Source: Sabulicella rubraurantiaca (GTDB lineage: Bacteria > Pseudomonadota > Alphaproteobacteria > Acetobacterales > Acetobacteraceae). From it: a stretch of 64,000 nt of DNA. Positions 1 through 7,516 of the stretch are shown in pieces. The position numbers and the translations under genes are program-made. The notes under the pieces are model-generated. The model had not been told where the DNA came from. It saw only the letters and a program-made list of their open reading frames with translations, and did no database searches. Location of the stretch: the NCBI RefSeq assembly GCF_017355885.1, contig NZ_JAFEUU010000001.1, positions 372,001-436,000 on the forward strand, written 5' to 3'. The stretch's first letter is position 1, and every line of letters begins with the position of its first letter.

Positions 1-1
1 C

Positions 2-247
2 CGCGAGGCGCTTTCTTCGCACCGGATAGACGCCATGGGAGCCTATTTCGCCTATCTCCGCCTACCCAGAAGCGCGCCGGACGCGGTCGAGGCGGCACGC
101 CTCCTGGCGGAGAGGAACGGTCTCCTAGTCCTGCCTGGACCATTTTTTGGGCCAGGGCAGGAGCGTCACCTCCGACTCGCCTTCGCCAATGCGGAGGCGG
201 AACGACTGGGAGAACTGCCGAAGAGACTGCTCTGGGCGGAGGCTTGA
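2..247 (+). CDS. PLP-dependent aminotransferase, C-terminal end (gene starts left of the window)
   Basis: The last ~81 codons of a gene entering from the left; the frame is open from base 2, so the ATG at 35 is internal. The visible part (AMGAYFAYLRLP near its beginning, then LLVLPGPFFGPGQERHLRLAFAN) is the small-domain end of fold-type I class I/II aminotransferases. In that family the Arg of an HLRLAFAN-type strand binds the substrate carboxylate. The substrate cannot be judged from this fragment, and the PLP lysine lies outside the window. It ends 33 nt before hemN on the same strand, so the two may be co-transcribed. Confidence 0.75.
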   Translation, partial: REALSSHRIDAMGAYFAYLRLPRSAPDAVEAARLLAERNGLLVLPGPFFGPGQERHLRLAFANAEAERLGELPKRLLWAEA

Positions 248-280
248 TCCAGCGCAAGGCGGGGTAGCGCACGCTGAGGC

Positions 281-1618
281 ATGGATGTCGCCATGGACCT
301 CGCCGCCTACGCCACTGCCAGCCTGCCGCGCTACACCTCCTACCCGACGGCGCCGCATTTCCAGCCACTGACTCCCGCTGAACACGCGGCCGGGCTGGCG
401 CGCATCGGTGCCGGGGACGCGCTGTCCCTCTACCTCCATGTCCCATTCTGCCATGCGCTGTGCTGGTATTGCGGCTGCCACACCACGGTGACCCGGCAGG
501 AGGAGCGGATCGAGCGATACGCCCTCGGCCTGGTGCGGGAGGCACAGCTTCTGGCCGAGGCCATGCCGGCGTCGCACGGCCCGGTCACGCATCTTCATCT
601 CGGCGGCGGCACCCCCTCCGCGCTAGGCGCCGAGCGCCTGGCCGGGGTCGTTCGCCACCTGAAGCGCCTGTTTCCTTTCGCCACCGGCGCGGAACTTTCG
701 GTGGAGCTCGACCCGCGCACCCTGACCGAGGACGTGGTGGAGGCGCTGGCGGAAGCCGGCTTCAACCGTGCCTCGCTCGGTCTGCAGGACGCGAATGACA
801 AGGTCCAGCGCAAGATGGGCCGCATCCAGCCCGTGCAGCTGGTGGAGGAGGCGATGCAGCGCCTTCGTGCGGCGGGGATCCGGCGCATCAATCTCGACAT
901 GATGTATGGGCTGCCCTGCCAGTCCGTGGCCCATGTCGTCGCTACGGCACAGGTGGCGGCGCGCCTCGGGGCGGATCGTGTGGCCGCCTTCGGCTATGCC
1001 CACGTGCCCTGGATGAAGCCTGCCCAGCGCGCCATCCGCGGCAAGGAACTGCCCGGCGCTGTTGAACGTCTCGACCAGGCAGCGGCGGCACATGAGGCGC
1101 TCTTGGCGCATGGCTACGAAGCGGTGGGCCTCGATCATTTCGCCCTTCCCGAAGACCCAATGGCCATCGCCGCGCGTGAGGGGAGGCTCCGACGCAACTT
1201 CCAGGGTTACACCACCGACGCGGCCCCGGTGCTGATCGGCATGGGCTGCTCCGCGATTGGCGATACACCTTCCGGCTACGCTCAGAACATCGCGGATGAG
1301 CGCGGCTGGGTGGAGGCAGTGGAGGCCGGCATCCTGCCCGTCGCGCGCGGCCTTGCCCTCAGCGAGGAGGACCGGCTGCGGCGCGCCGCGATCGAGCGGG
1401 TCATGTGCGACCTCCGGCTCGACTTGGCACTCCTGCCCTTGTGCATGCGGGCACGCGCGCTGCCGGGGCTGCGGGCGCTGGCGGAAGACGGGGTGGTGGC
1501 GCTGGAAGGCGACGTGGTTCGGGTGACCGAGTCGGGGCGCCGCTTCCTGCGGCACGTTGCCGCCTGCTTCGACACACGGCTTGGAACGGGTCCCGGGCGG
1601 CACTCCGTCGCGGTTTGA
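281..1618 (+). CDS. hemN: Oxygen-independent coproporphyrinogen III oxidase (radical SAM)
   Basis: Anaerobic haem synthesis: decarboxylates coproporphyrinogen III to protoporphyrinogen IX with a radical SAM mechanism in the cytoplasm. The 445-residue length is normal for HemN (E. coli about 457). The N-terminus holds the family signature PRYTSYPTAPHF (about 16-27). The cluster motif CHALCWYCGC gives Cys57, Cys61, Cys64 and Cys66 in the HemN spacing CxxxCxxCxC, which separates true HemN from HemW. A glycine-rich SAM motif (HLGGGTPS) follows at about 105. The ATG at 281 is used; an in-frame ATG at 293 is an alternative. No FNR box is visible in the 33 nt upstream. It converges on the next gene with a 7-nt gap. 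Confidence 0.95.
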   Translation: MDVAMDLAAYATASLPRYTSYPTAPHFQPLTPAEHAAGLARIGAGDALSLYLHVPFCHALCWYCGCHTTVTRQEERIERYALGLVREAQLLAEAMPASHGPVTHLHLGGGTPSALGAERLAGVVRHLKRLFPFATGAELSVELDPRTLTEDVVEALAEAGFNRASLGLQDANDKVQRKMGRIQPVQLVEEAMQRLRAAGIRRINLDMMYGLPCQSVAHVVATAQVAARLGADRVAAFGYAHVPWMKPAQRAIRGKELPGAVERLDQAAAAHEALLAHGYEAVGLDHFALPEDPMAIAAREGRLRRNFQGYTTDAAPVLIGMGCSAIGDTPSGYAQNIADERGWVEAVEAGILPVARGLALSEEDRLRRAAIERVMCDLRLDLALLPLCMRARALPGLRALAEDGVVALEGDVVRVTESGRRFLRHVAACFDTRLGTGPGRHSVAV

Positions 1619-1625
1619 GCGGCGC

Positions 1626-2267
1626 TCACCCGCGCAGGAAGGGGTTGGTCCGCCGCTCCGTCCCGAAATCGCTCCCTGCCCCGTGGCCGCAGATAAAGCG
1701 GATATCATCGCCGAGCGGCAGGAGCTTGGTCGTGATGGCGTTGATCAGCGCAGCATGGTCGCCATAGGGGAAATCGGTGCGGCCGATCGAACCCTGAAAG
1801 AGCACGTCGCCGACCACGGCGAAGCGCAGGGCTGAGGAGAAGAAGACGACGCTCCCCGGAGAGTGCCCGGGGCAGTGCAGCACGGAGAAAGTCTCGCCGG
1901 CGATCAGCACCTCCTCGCCTTCATTGAGCCAGTGGTCGGGGGTGACATTCCGTGCGCCATCAAGCCCATAGGCGCGGCCCTGCTCAGCCAGATGGTCGAG
2001 CAGCATGCGGTCCGCCTCGTGCGGGCCGATGATCGGGACGCCCCCTGCGCGCTCCTTCAACTCGGCCGCGCCACCGGCGTGATCGATATGGCCGTGCGTC
2101 AAGAGGATCTCGGCGACGGTCAGGTGCTCGCGCTGAAGCATCGCGAGGATCACGTCCACGTCCCCGCCGGGATCGATCACCGTCGCCTGACACGTCCCAT
2201 CATCCCAGAAGATCGAGCAGTTCTGGCCAAAGGCCGTGACCGGAATGATGCTGGCCTTCAGGGGCAT
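1626..2267 (-). CDS. MBL-fold metallo-hydrolase (YcbL/GloB-like)
   Basis: A 213-residue single-domain metallo-beta-lactamase-fold protein, probably a cytoplasmic thioester or glutathione-conjugate hydrolase. The metal-binding THGHIDHAGG motif (HxHxDH) lies at about 58-67. HCPGHSPGS supplies the next His, VVGDVLFQGSIGRTD the bridging Asp, and FICGHG the last His. It is shorter than classical glyoxalase II (about 250) and lacks its C-terminal helical domain, as in YcbL-type enzymes. The substrate is not identifiable from sequence. It converges with hemN. Confidence 0.85.
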   Translation of the reverse strand: MPLKASIIPVTAFGQNCSIFWDDGTCQATVIDPGGDVDVILAMLQREHLTVAEILLTHGHIDHAGGAAELKERAGGVPIIGPHEADRMLLDHLAEQGRAYGLDGARNVTPDHWLNEGEEVLIAGETFSVLHCPGHSPGSVVFFSSALRFAVVGDVLFQGSIGRTDFPYGDHAALINAITTKLLPLGDDIRFICGHGAGSDFGTERRTNPFLRG

Positions 2268-2327
2268 GGGGTCCTCGCGCGTGTTGCGACGGATTAGCGG
2301 AAAATGGTGCGCGAGAAAAATTATACC

Positions 2328-2693
2328 TTACCAACGTCGGTCAAGTGAGCGGCGCTCGGCCTCCAACTCTCGCCGGCGCTCCTCCAGGCGACGCTCGCGC
2401 TCGGCAAGGCGCCGCTCCTCGTCGCGCAGGGCGCGGCGCTCATCGCGGTAATCGTCCCGGTGCGAGCGGCCCTCGTCACCGTAGGCATCGCGGCGCACCC
2501 GACGCTCCTCCCAGTCGGGGACGCCGTTGCGGTTGCGGTCATCCTGAGGGTGGAGTTGCGGCTGTGGTGCCGTTTGCTGGCCCAGAAGCGCCGGGGCAAC
2601 TTGCTGGATAATGGTGCCCAGGTCCTGGGCATTCGCCGGGACCGCAAGGGCAAGGCCGGCGAGAACCGGCGCACAGAACATGATGCGGGTCAT
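2328..2693 (-). CDS. Secreted protein with EF-hand-like loop and charged coiled coil
   Basis: About 121 residues from the ATG at 2693. That start is chosen because it begins a clean signal peptide (MTRIMFCAPVLAGLALAVPANA) while the longer frame upstream does not. The mature part has a Gln/Pro-rich stretch, then one acidic loop DDRNRNGVPDWEE that fits the D-x-N-x-N-G-x-x-D-x-x-E calcium-loop pattern. The last ~65 residues are almost entirely Arg and Glu and should form a long charged helix. It is probably periplasmic. No named family is recognised, and Ca binding is inferred from the loop only. Confidence 0.65.
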   Translation of the reverse strand: MTRIMFCAPVLAGLALAVPANAQDLGTIIQQVAPALLGQQTAPQPQLHPQDDRNRNGVPDWEERRVRRDAYGDEGRSHRDDYRDERRALRDEERRLAERERRLEERRRELEAERRSLDRRW

Positions 2694-2740
2694 GATTATT
2701 GAACATCTGGCCACCCGGACCGTTGCCAATCTAAAGCGAA

Positions 2741-2767
2741 GCGCCCCGGCCTTTCGGACCGGGGCGC
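2741..2767 (-). terminator. GC-rich hairpin after the small secreted-protein gene
   Basis: A perfect 9-bp stem (GCGCCCCGG at 2741-2749 pairs with CCGGGGCGC at 2759-2767) with a 9-nt loop. Read on the minus strand it lies about 30 nt past the stop of the gene at 2797-3177 and is followed by TTCGCTTT. It is a plausible intrinsic terminator with a weak U-tract. Confidence 0.65.
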
Positions 2768-2796
2768 CCATGCGCATTGCGGAATGTTAGCTCGGC

Positions 2797-3177
2797 TCAG
2801 CGCTGCTGGGTGGACGGCACGCCGTGCCCGCGTCGGATCAGCTCGGCCCGGTCACGCTCCCACGCCTGCCGTTCCTGCTCGCGCAGCATCTCGTAATTCA
2901 TGCGGTCGCTGGCGGAAGGCTCAGGTACCGGGACCACCCGGCCGGTATAGCCCGGCGGCGCGGGCTGGCCGACGCCATAGCCTGCGCCCATCGTTGCGGG
3001 GCCGTGGTCCATCGGCACCATCTGGCTCTGGCCCGGGACAATGACGGTTGCGCCGGGGACGACGACGGTCGCGCCCGGCGCAATTGCGGGGCGATCCATC
3101 ATCTGGGCAAGGCCCGCGACGGGGCCGAGGAGGGCGGCGCCGGCCACGGCCGGCGCAAGGAATCGCAGGGTCTTCAT
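2797..3177 (-). CDS. Small secreted protein with VVPGAT repeats
   Basis: 126 residues from the ATG at 3177. That start is chosen because GGAAGGAG lies 5 nt upstream and the protein then opens with a signal peptide (MKTLRFLAPAVAGAALLGPVAGLAQ). After cleavage there is a low-complexity section with repeats of the type PGATVVVPGATVIVPGQ, then Pro/Gly-rich sequence. The C-terminal helix is charged (MNYEMLREQERQAWERDRAELIRR). The compartment is probably the periplasm or outer surface. The function is unknown; the repeats look structural rather than enzymatic. Confidence 0.65.
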   Translation of the reverse strand: MKTLRFLAPAVAGAALLGPVAGLAQMMDRPAIAPGATVVVPGATVIVPGQSQMVPMDHGPATMGAGYGVGQPAPPGYTGRVVPVPEPSASDRMNYEMLREQERQAWERDRAELIRRGHGVPSTQQR

Positions 3178-3218
3178 GCTCCTTCCAACGGCCCGCATCC
3201 CTTGGAGTTTCTGCAATG

Positions 3219-4544
3219 TCAGGCAGGAAGCCGCAGTTCCGCGCGGAGGCCCCCCTCCTCGCGGTTATGGAGGCGGATATCGCCGCCGCCGGCGCGCGCG
3301 ATGGATCGGGCGATGGTCAGGCCCAGGCCGGAACCGCCGGTTTCACGGTTCCGGCTTGCTTCCAGGCGATGGAAGGGGCGGAACACGGTCTCCATCTGCT
3401 CCGGCGGGATGCCGGGCCCATCATCTTCGACGGCCAGCACCACCTCGCCCTCCTCATAGCCCAGCGATACCCGCGCGGTGCCGCCATAGAGCAAGGCATT
3501 ATTCACGAGATTTGCGACGGCTCGCTTGGTCGCGACAGGCCGCAACGGCAGAACCAAGCGGTCCGGGCCTTCATAAGAAACCGAAGCCGATTCCCGCGCG
3601 TCGGCCGCTTCGTCCGTCACAGTGCGCGCCAAGGCAGCGAGATCCAGCGGAACCGCCGCTTCCTGGGCCGCATCGTCGCGGGCGAAGGTGAGTGTGGCGC
3701 CGATCATGGCCTCCATCTCCTCAAGGTCACGCAGCATCCGCTCGCGCAGCGCGTCATCCTCCATCATCTCGGCGCGGAGGCGCAGCCGGGTGATGGGCGT
3801 GCGGAGGTCATGACCGATCGCCGCAAGCATTTGCGTCCGATCGGCAACGAAGCGGCGGATATTGCCCGCCATGGTGTTGAAAGCGGCTGCTGCCGTCGCG
3901 ACCTCGCGAGGACCGGTCTCCGGCAGGTCGGGGGCATTCACGTCACGCCCAAGCCGCTCTGCCGCCGCCGCGAGGTCGCGCACGGGGCGTGTGAGGCGCC
4001 GCACCGCCCAGAGGATGAGCAGGGCCGCCGCCATCGACATGGCGACAAAGGCCGCAAGGAAGGTGTCCGAATGCCAAGGACGCACCCGAGGCGGCGCGAT
4101 GGACAGGTTCAGCCAGCCCGTGTCCGGGAATCGCAGCGAGACGCGTAGCTCGCCCCGCTCCACGCCCGACAAAACCTCAAGCGGGCGGAAGCGGCGGGGC
4201 CCGGGAGGACCCGGTCCGTCCAGCCGGAACATCCGCGACAGGCGTTCCGGAACCGGCCCGTTGGATTGCGTGACGAGAGGCGTGTCGCCCAGCGAAGCCT
4301 GCAAGCCGGACGGAAGCTCGGCGTCAGCCAGGATGGCGGCGCGGCGATCTGGCGTCTGCGTCACGAGGCTGCGCCAAAGCGCGAGGCCGCGGAGCGACAC
4401 TTCCCGCGCCTCAGCCCGACGCTGCAGATCCACCCGGTCCAGCGCGTGGATGGTGAGGCCAGCGGCCTGCACGACCATGAGGGCCAGGATGAGCACGAGG
4501 GCAGTGCGCCCGGCGAGGCTGGAGGGCCAAAGGCGCCGCAGCAT
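3219..4544 (-). CDS. EnvZ-type sensor histidine kinase
   Basis: Inner-membrane partner of the OmpR-type regulator just upstream. From the ATG at 4544 (4 nt after the regulator's stop) it has 441 residues. There is a first TM at about 14-32, a periplasmic loop of ~130 residues, and a second TM at about 162-182. A HAMP linker follows (RRLTRPVRDLAAAAERL). The HisKA box has phospho-acceptor His245 in AAIGHDLRTPITRLRLR. The ATPase domain shows an N box (VANLVNNAL), G1 (EDDGPGIP) and G2 (GGSGLGL). The architecture and the HDLRTPLTR-like box match EnvZ. The signal cannot be deduced. It is almost certainly translated together with the regulator. Confidence 0.92.
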   Translation of the reverse strand: MLRRLWPSSLAGRTALVLILALMVVQAAGLTIHALDRVDLQRRAEAREVSLRGLALWRSLVTQTPDRRAAILADAELPSGLQASLGDTPLVTQSNGPVPERLSRMFRLDGPGPPGPRRFRPLEVLSGVERGELRVSLRFPDTGWLNLSIAPPRVRPWHSDTFLAAFVAMSMAAALLILWAVRRLTRPVRDLAAAAERLGRDVNAPDLPETGPREVATAAAAFNTMAGNIRRFVADRTQMLAAIGHDLRTPITRLRLRAEMMEDDALRERMLRDLEEMEAMIGATLTFARDDAAQEAAVPLDLAALARTVTDEAADARESASVSYEGPDRLVLPLRPVATKRAVANLVNNALLYGGTARVSLGYEEGEVVLAVEDDGPGIPPEQMETVFRPFHRLEASRNRETGGSGLGLTIARSIARAGGGDIRLHNREEGGLRAELRLPA

Positions 4545-4548
4545 GGCG

Positions 4549-5268
4549 TCAGGCCCGCTCGACCGGCGCCGCGAGCACGTAGCCGCCGCCGCGCACGGTC
4601 TTGATGACACTGGGATTGCGCCCGTCATCCTCCAGCTTGCGCCGCAGCCGCGACACCGCGACGTCGATCGCGCGGTCAAAGGGGCCAGGTTGCCGGTTGT
4701 GCAGCAGGTCCATCAGCATGTCGCGCGTGAGGACGCGGTTCGGCCGTTCGACGAGGATGGTCAGCAGGTCGAATTCGCCGCCGGTCAGCGGGATCTCGAC
4801 ACCTTGCGGGCTCAGCAGGCGCCGCCGCGCCGTCTCCAGCGTCCAGCCTGCGAAGCGGAACATGCGCTCCGGCGGCCCGCCGGGGACCGTCTCCGCCCCC
4901 TCCGCGCGGCGAAGCACGGCGCGGATGCGGGCCAGGAGTTCGCGCGGGTTGAAGGGCTTTGCCATGTAGTCGTCGGCGCCAAGTTCGAGGCCGACGATGC
5001 GGTCCGTCTCCTCGCCCATGGCGGTGAGCATGACGATGGGCACCGGGGACTGGCTGCGCAGCCAGCGTGCGACATCCAGTCCGGATTCGCCCGGGAGCAT
5101 CAGGTCCAGCACGACGAGGCTGTATTTCGCCAGGGGCCAGACCCGCCGCAACTCGCGCGCGTCGCGGGCCAGCGTGACGCGCATGCCCTGACGCTCCAGG
5201 AACTGGCCGAGGAGCTCACGGATCTCACGGTCATCGTCGAGGACAAGGATATGCGGGGAGGATTCCAT
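4549..5268 (-). CDS. OmpR-family response regulator
   Basis: DNA-binding partner of the adjacent kinase. The receiver domain (about 6-120) has the acidic pocket Asp11-13, phospho-acceptor Asp55 in VVLDLMLPG, and the MAKPF lysine. A winged-helix Trans_reg_C domain follows, ending RLRRKLEDDGRNPSVIKTVRGGGYVL. The start MESSPHILVLDDD at 5268 fits where the family begins. An ATG nine codons upstream (5295) is also open but has no clear ribosome site. It is divergent from tRNA-Leu. The regulon is unknown. Confidence 0.92.
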   Translation of the reverse strand: MESSPHILVLDDDREIRELLGQFLERQGMRVTLARDARELRRVWPLAKYSLVVLDLMLPGESGLDVARWLRSQSPVPIVMLTAMGEETDRIVGLELGADDYMAKPFNPRELLARIRAVLRRAEGAETVPGGPPERMFRFAGWTLETARRRLLSPQGVEIPLTGGEFDLLTILVERPNRVLTRDMLMDLLHNRQPGPFDRAIDVAVSRLRRKLEDDGRNPSVIKTVRGGGYVLAAPVERA

Positions 5269-5344
5269 CTTCGCTTCAGGATAGAGGGGATTCATGTAAC
5301 CGAACGAAACGGAGTGTGGCGTCTCGCCCTGCGGTGGCTGGATG

Positions 5345-5353
5345 TGCTATGCA
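5345..5353 (+). promoter_or_regulatory. Possible extended -10 for tRNA-Leu
   Basis: TGCTATGCA has a TGn extension and a TATGCA hexamer, ending 12 nt before the tRNA. No convincing -35 is visible at 16-18 nt, so this is tentative. Confidence 0.3.
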
Positions 5354-5365
5354 GCCGCGCCCGGT

Positions 5366-5451
5366 GGGGGCGTGCCGGAACGGTAGACGGACTCGGCTCA
5401 AAATCGAGCGGCCTCGCGGCCATGGGGGTTCGAGTCCCCCCGCCCCTACCA
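5366..5451 (+). tRNA. tRNA-Leu(CAA)
   Basis: An 86-nt class II tRNA, CCA encoded. The acceptor GGGGGCG pairs with CGCCCCU (one G-U at the end), with discriminator A. The anticodon stem CUCGG/UCGAG carries loop CUCAAAA, hence anticodon CAA reading UUG. A long variable arm (GGCC UCGC GGCC) and the T arm GGGGG UUCGAGU CCCCC complete it. The long variable arm and the AAAA 3' of the anticodon agree with a leucine tRNA. Confidence 0.95.
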
Positions 5452-5458
5452 ATTCCCT

Positions 5459-6205
5459 TCATGCGCTCCGAACGGAGGGGCATTCTTGGGCGCTTGGGTA
5501 GACACCTGAAAGCACCTCCTGGAAATGCTGCTTCACCGCCTCGTTGCACATGCACGAAGTGGCTCGCAGCGCCTTCGGGTCTTGGATGACGAGGCGACCA
5601 CGCCTCGTCGCGACCACCCCGGCCTCCCGCAGGTCGCGTAGCACGCGGCTCACATAGGTCCGGCCCACCCCCAGCATCCCGGCCAGCTGCTCCTGGGTCA
5701 GCTCGACCTCGGGGGAGTTGGTCCGATCCAGCGCCGCGAGAAGCCACTTCGCCGTCCGGGCCTCAATCCCATGGACGGCATTGCAGGCGACGGACTGGAA
5801 GATCTGCGCTAGGAGGCAGTCGGCATAGCGGGCAAAGACATTGCGGAGCGGGGCGGATCGCTCCTTGGCTGCTTCGAGCCGAATGCATGGCATTCGTAGG
5901 AAGGGGCCTCCCACGCGAACCACGGCTCTCGCATAGGCGGGCAGGCGGCCCTGGCTGACGATGCCGCCCATGGCGCCTTCCCGCCCAATCAGCGCGGTTT
6001 CGACCGGCGCGCCATTCTCCAATGTCACGGCAAAGGAAGCGAGCGAGGAGCCGCATGGAAAATGGACAAACTCAACATCGTCGCCTGCCTCGAAAAGCAA
6101 CATGCCACTAGTGAAGACTACCAATTCCAGCGAGGGTTCCAGTAATTTCCTATCCTGCGGTCGCAAGGTCTGGAGGAGATTGTTCGAAAACTGTTCTTCC
6201 ATCAC
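5459..6205 (-). CDS. Crp/Fnr-family transcriptional regulator
   Basis: 248 residues: an N-terminal cyclic-nucleotide-binding-like beta-roll (about 12-135), a dimerisation helix, then a winged helix with recognition segment LTQEQLAGMLGVGRTYVSRVLRDL. The N-terminal domain lacks an FNR four-Cys cluster and has no obvious cAMP phosphate cassette, so the effector is not cAMP by simple reading. Homologous proteins in alphaproteobacteria are usually annotated only as Crp/Fnr family. Two adjacent ATGs (6205, 6202) are possible starts. It is divergent from the gene at 6319. The C-terminus has a Cys pair (SCMCN) of unknown meaning. Confidence 0.88.
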   Translation of the reverse strand: MMEEQFSNNLLQTLRPQDRKLLEPSLELVVFTSGMLLFEAGDDVEFVHFPCGSSLASFAVTLENGAPVETALIGREGAMGGIVSQGRLPAYARAVVRVGGPFLRMPCIRLEAAKERSAPLRNVFARYADCLLAQIFQSVACNAVHGIEARTAKWLLAALDRTNSPEVELTQEQLAGMLGVGRTYVSRVLRDLREAGVVATRRGRLVIQDPKALRATSCMCNEAVKQHFQEVLSGVYPSAQECPSVRSA

Positions 6206-6288
6206 GCCCCCGCTCGCCTAACGCGCCGCATTTTGTTCCGCCCTTTGTCGAATTGTGGACAGAAGTCGGAGGTCTTTTGCGCCCATAA

Positions 6289-6301
6289 CATTGCCGCAAT
6301 G
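6289..6301. promoter_or_regulatory. Perfect 13-bp dyad between divergent genes
   Basis: CATTGCCGCAATG, a perfect inverted repeat around a central C, sits in the 113-bp gap between the Crp/Fnr gene and the divergent small gene. The position suits an operator, but it does not match the FNR/CRP consensus. Its role is inferred from position and symmetry only. Confidence 0.3.
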
Positions 6302-6318
6302 GACCTGAGGGAACAAGT

Positions 6319-6699
6319 TTGCTGAACGGCGATGGACGCGGTGGGTGGAGTATCCTGGCTGGCGTCCTCGGTTCGGAGGTGGCGCTGAAGTTGGAGGGCG
6401 CGGAGCCCATGCTGGGGCCGGTTTCCGCCGCATGGCTGACCTTGCAGGCGCATCAGTTGCGGGACCGTGCAAGGATGAAAGGAGCACTGTCCGTCCGCGG
6501 CGGCTCGGCGTCCCTGGAGGCGAGCGTGGATGAAGCGCATTTCATCCTATGGTGGTTGGAGAGCAATGGCCCGGCGGGAGATCCAGGGCCGGCCGCGCTT
6601 CGGTTGCTCGCGCCACGCGCGATGCAAGCGGAGCGCGGGGCGGGGGAAAGCGGACCATCCCTCCAGATCCGGGTCCCCGCCGCCTCCCTTCTGGAATAG
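6319..6699 (+). CDS. Hypothetical protein
   Basis: An open frame of 126 codons starting with TTG at 6319 and lying upstream of the acpXL operon on the same strand. No domain is recognised. The sequence has alternating hydrophobic patches ([29 protein letters not shown]) and no signal peptide or TM helix. The start is uncertain: no ATG lies near the 5' end and no strong ribosome site was seen. It may be real because no other frame better fills this stretch and its end leaves a normal 79-nt gap to acpXL. Confidence 0.4.
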   Translation: MLNGDGRGGWSILAGVLGSEVALKLEGAEPMLGPVSAAWLTLQAHQLRDRARMKGALSVRGGSASLEASVDEAHFILWWLESNGPAGDPGPAALRLLAPRAMQAERGAGESGPSLQIRVPAASLLE

Positions 6700-6778
6700 C
6701 CGCTTTCCGGCACCCGCTGGACAGCGCCCGGCGTTCGGGCGAAACCGCCCACTCCGTCATTCCCTGGGAGCCCCTCGC

Positions 6779-7069
6779 ATGGCCTCGGCCGACCCGACCT
6801 TCGAGACCATCGCCGACATCATCGCCGAGACCGCCAATGTCGAGCGCGCGAAGATCACGCCCGAGGCCCATGTCATCAACGACCTGGGCATCGACAGCCT
6901 CGACTTCCTCGACATCGTGTTCGAGATCGACAAGCGCTTCGGCGTGAAGGTCCCTGTCGAGGCGTGGACCGAACAGGTGAACAGCGGCAAGGCCCCGGCG
7001 GACCAGTTCTTCGTCATGGGCAGCTTGGCGCGCCGCATTGACGAGCTGGTGGCCGCGAAGCAGGGCTGA
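6779..7069 (+). CDS. acpXL: Acyl carrier protein of the very-long-chain (AcpXL) type
   Basis: A 96-residue acyl carrier protein. The phosphopantetheine site is Ser40 in [14 protein letters not shown]. It is longer than housekeeping AcpP (about 78) and resembles rhizobial AcpXL along its length: [11 protein letters not shown] at the start, [15 protein letters not shown] in the middle, and [16 protein letters not shown] at the end. In rhizobia AcpXL carries 27-OH-C28 chains that are transferred to lipid A. The gene order that follows (fabZ, KS, KS) also copies the rhizobial cluster. The 7073 gene begins 3 nt after its stop. Confidence 0.9.
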   Translation: MASADPTFETIADIIAETANVERAKITPEAHVINDLGIDSLDFLDIVFEIDKRFGVKVPVEAWTEQVNSGKAPADQFFVMGSLARRIDELVAAKQG

Positions 7070-7072
7070 GAC

Positions 7073-7516
7073 TTGCGCCTGGAAACCTTCGAGATGCTGG
7101 ACCGCGTGACCGAACGCACGGAAACGCGGATTGCCACCGCCTGCCGCGTTCCGGAGGAGAGCCCTGTCTTTGACGGTCACTTCCCGGGCTACCCGCTTCT
7201 GCCTGGCGTGCTGATGGTCGAGATCATGGCGCAGACCGCGGGCTGGCTGATGGTGGAGCGGTCAGGCCGCACAAGGATGGCAGTGCTCGCCAAGGTGGGC
7301 GAGGCGAAGCTGCGCGGCCAGGTGCGACCCGGCGCTTCCCTCACTGCGGTCGCGGAACTGGTCCATGACGGATCCGGCTACGCCGTGTTGCGCGGCGAGC
7401 TGTTCGAAGGCGCGCAGAAGGTGGCTGAGGCCGAGTTGACGCTGAAGACCTTCCCCTTTCCCGTTCCCGAACTGCGCGAAGCGGTGGTGCGGCGCGCCGA
7501 GGTGCTGGGTCTGTGA
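7073..7516 (+). CDS. FabZ-like hot-dog 3-hydroxyacyl-ACP dehydratase
   Basis: 147 residues starting with TTG, 3 nt after the acpXL stop. It has the FabZ hot-dog helix HFPGYPLLPGVLMVEIMAQ with catalytic His36 and Glu50, the same 14-residue spacing as E. coli FabZ (His54/Glu68). It should dehydrate beta-hydroxyacyl groups on the partner AcpXL. By position it corresponds to rhizobial FabZXL. Its stop overlaps the next start (GTGA), so translation is coupled. Confidence 0.88.
   Translation: MRLETFEMLDRVTERTETRIATACRVPEESPVFDGHFPGYPLLPGVLMVEIMAQTAGWLMVERSGRTRMAVLAKVGEAKLRGQVRPGASLTAVAELVHDGSGYAVLRGELFEGAQKVAEAELTLKTFPFPVPELREAVVRRAEVLGL

Noticed and set aside
3862-5589. Plus-strand open frame of 575 codons over the two-component genes
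   Set aside because: Antisense shadow of the kinase and regulator, and it also runs through tRNA-Leu.
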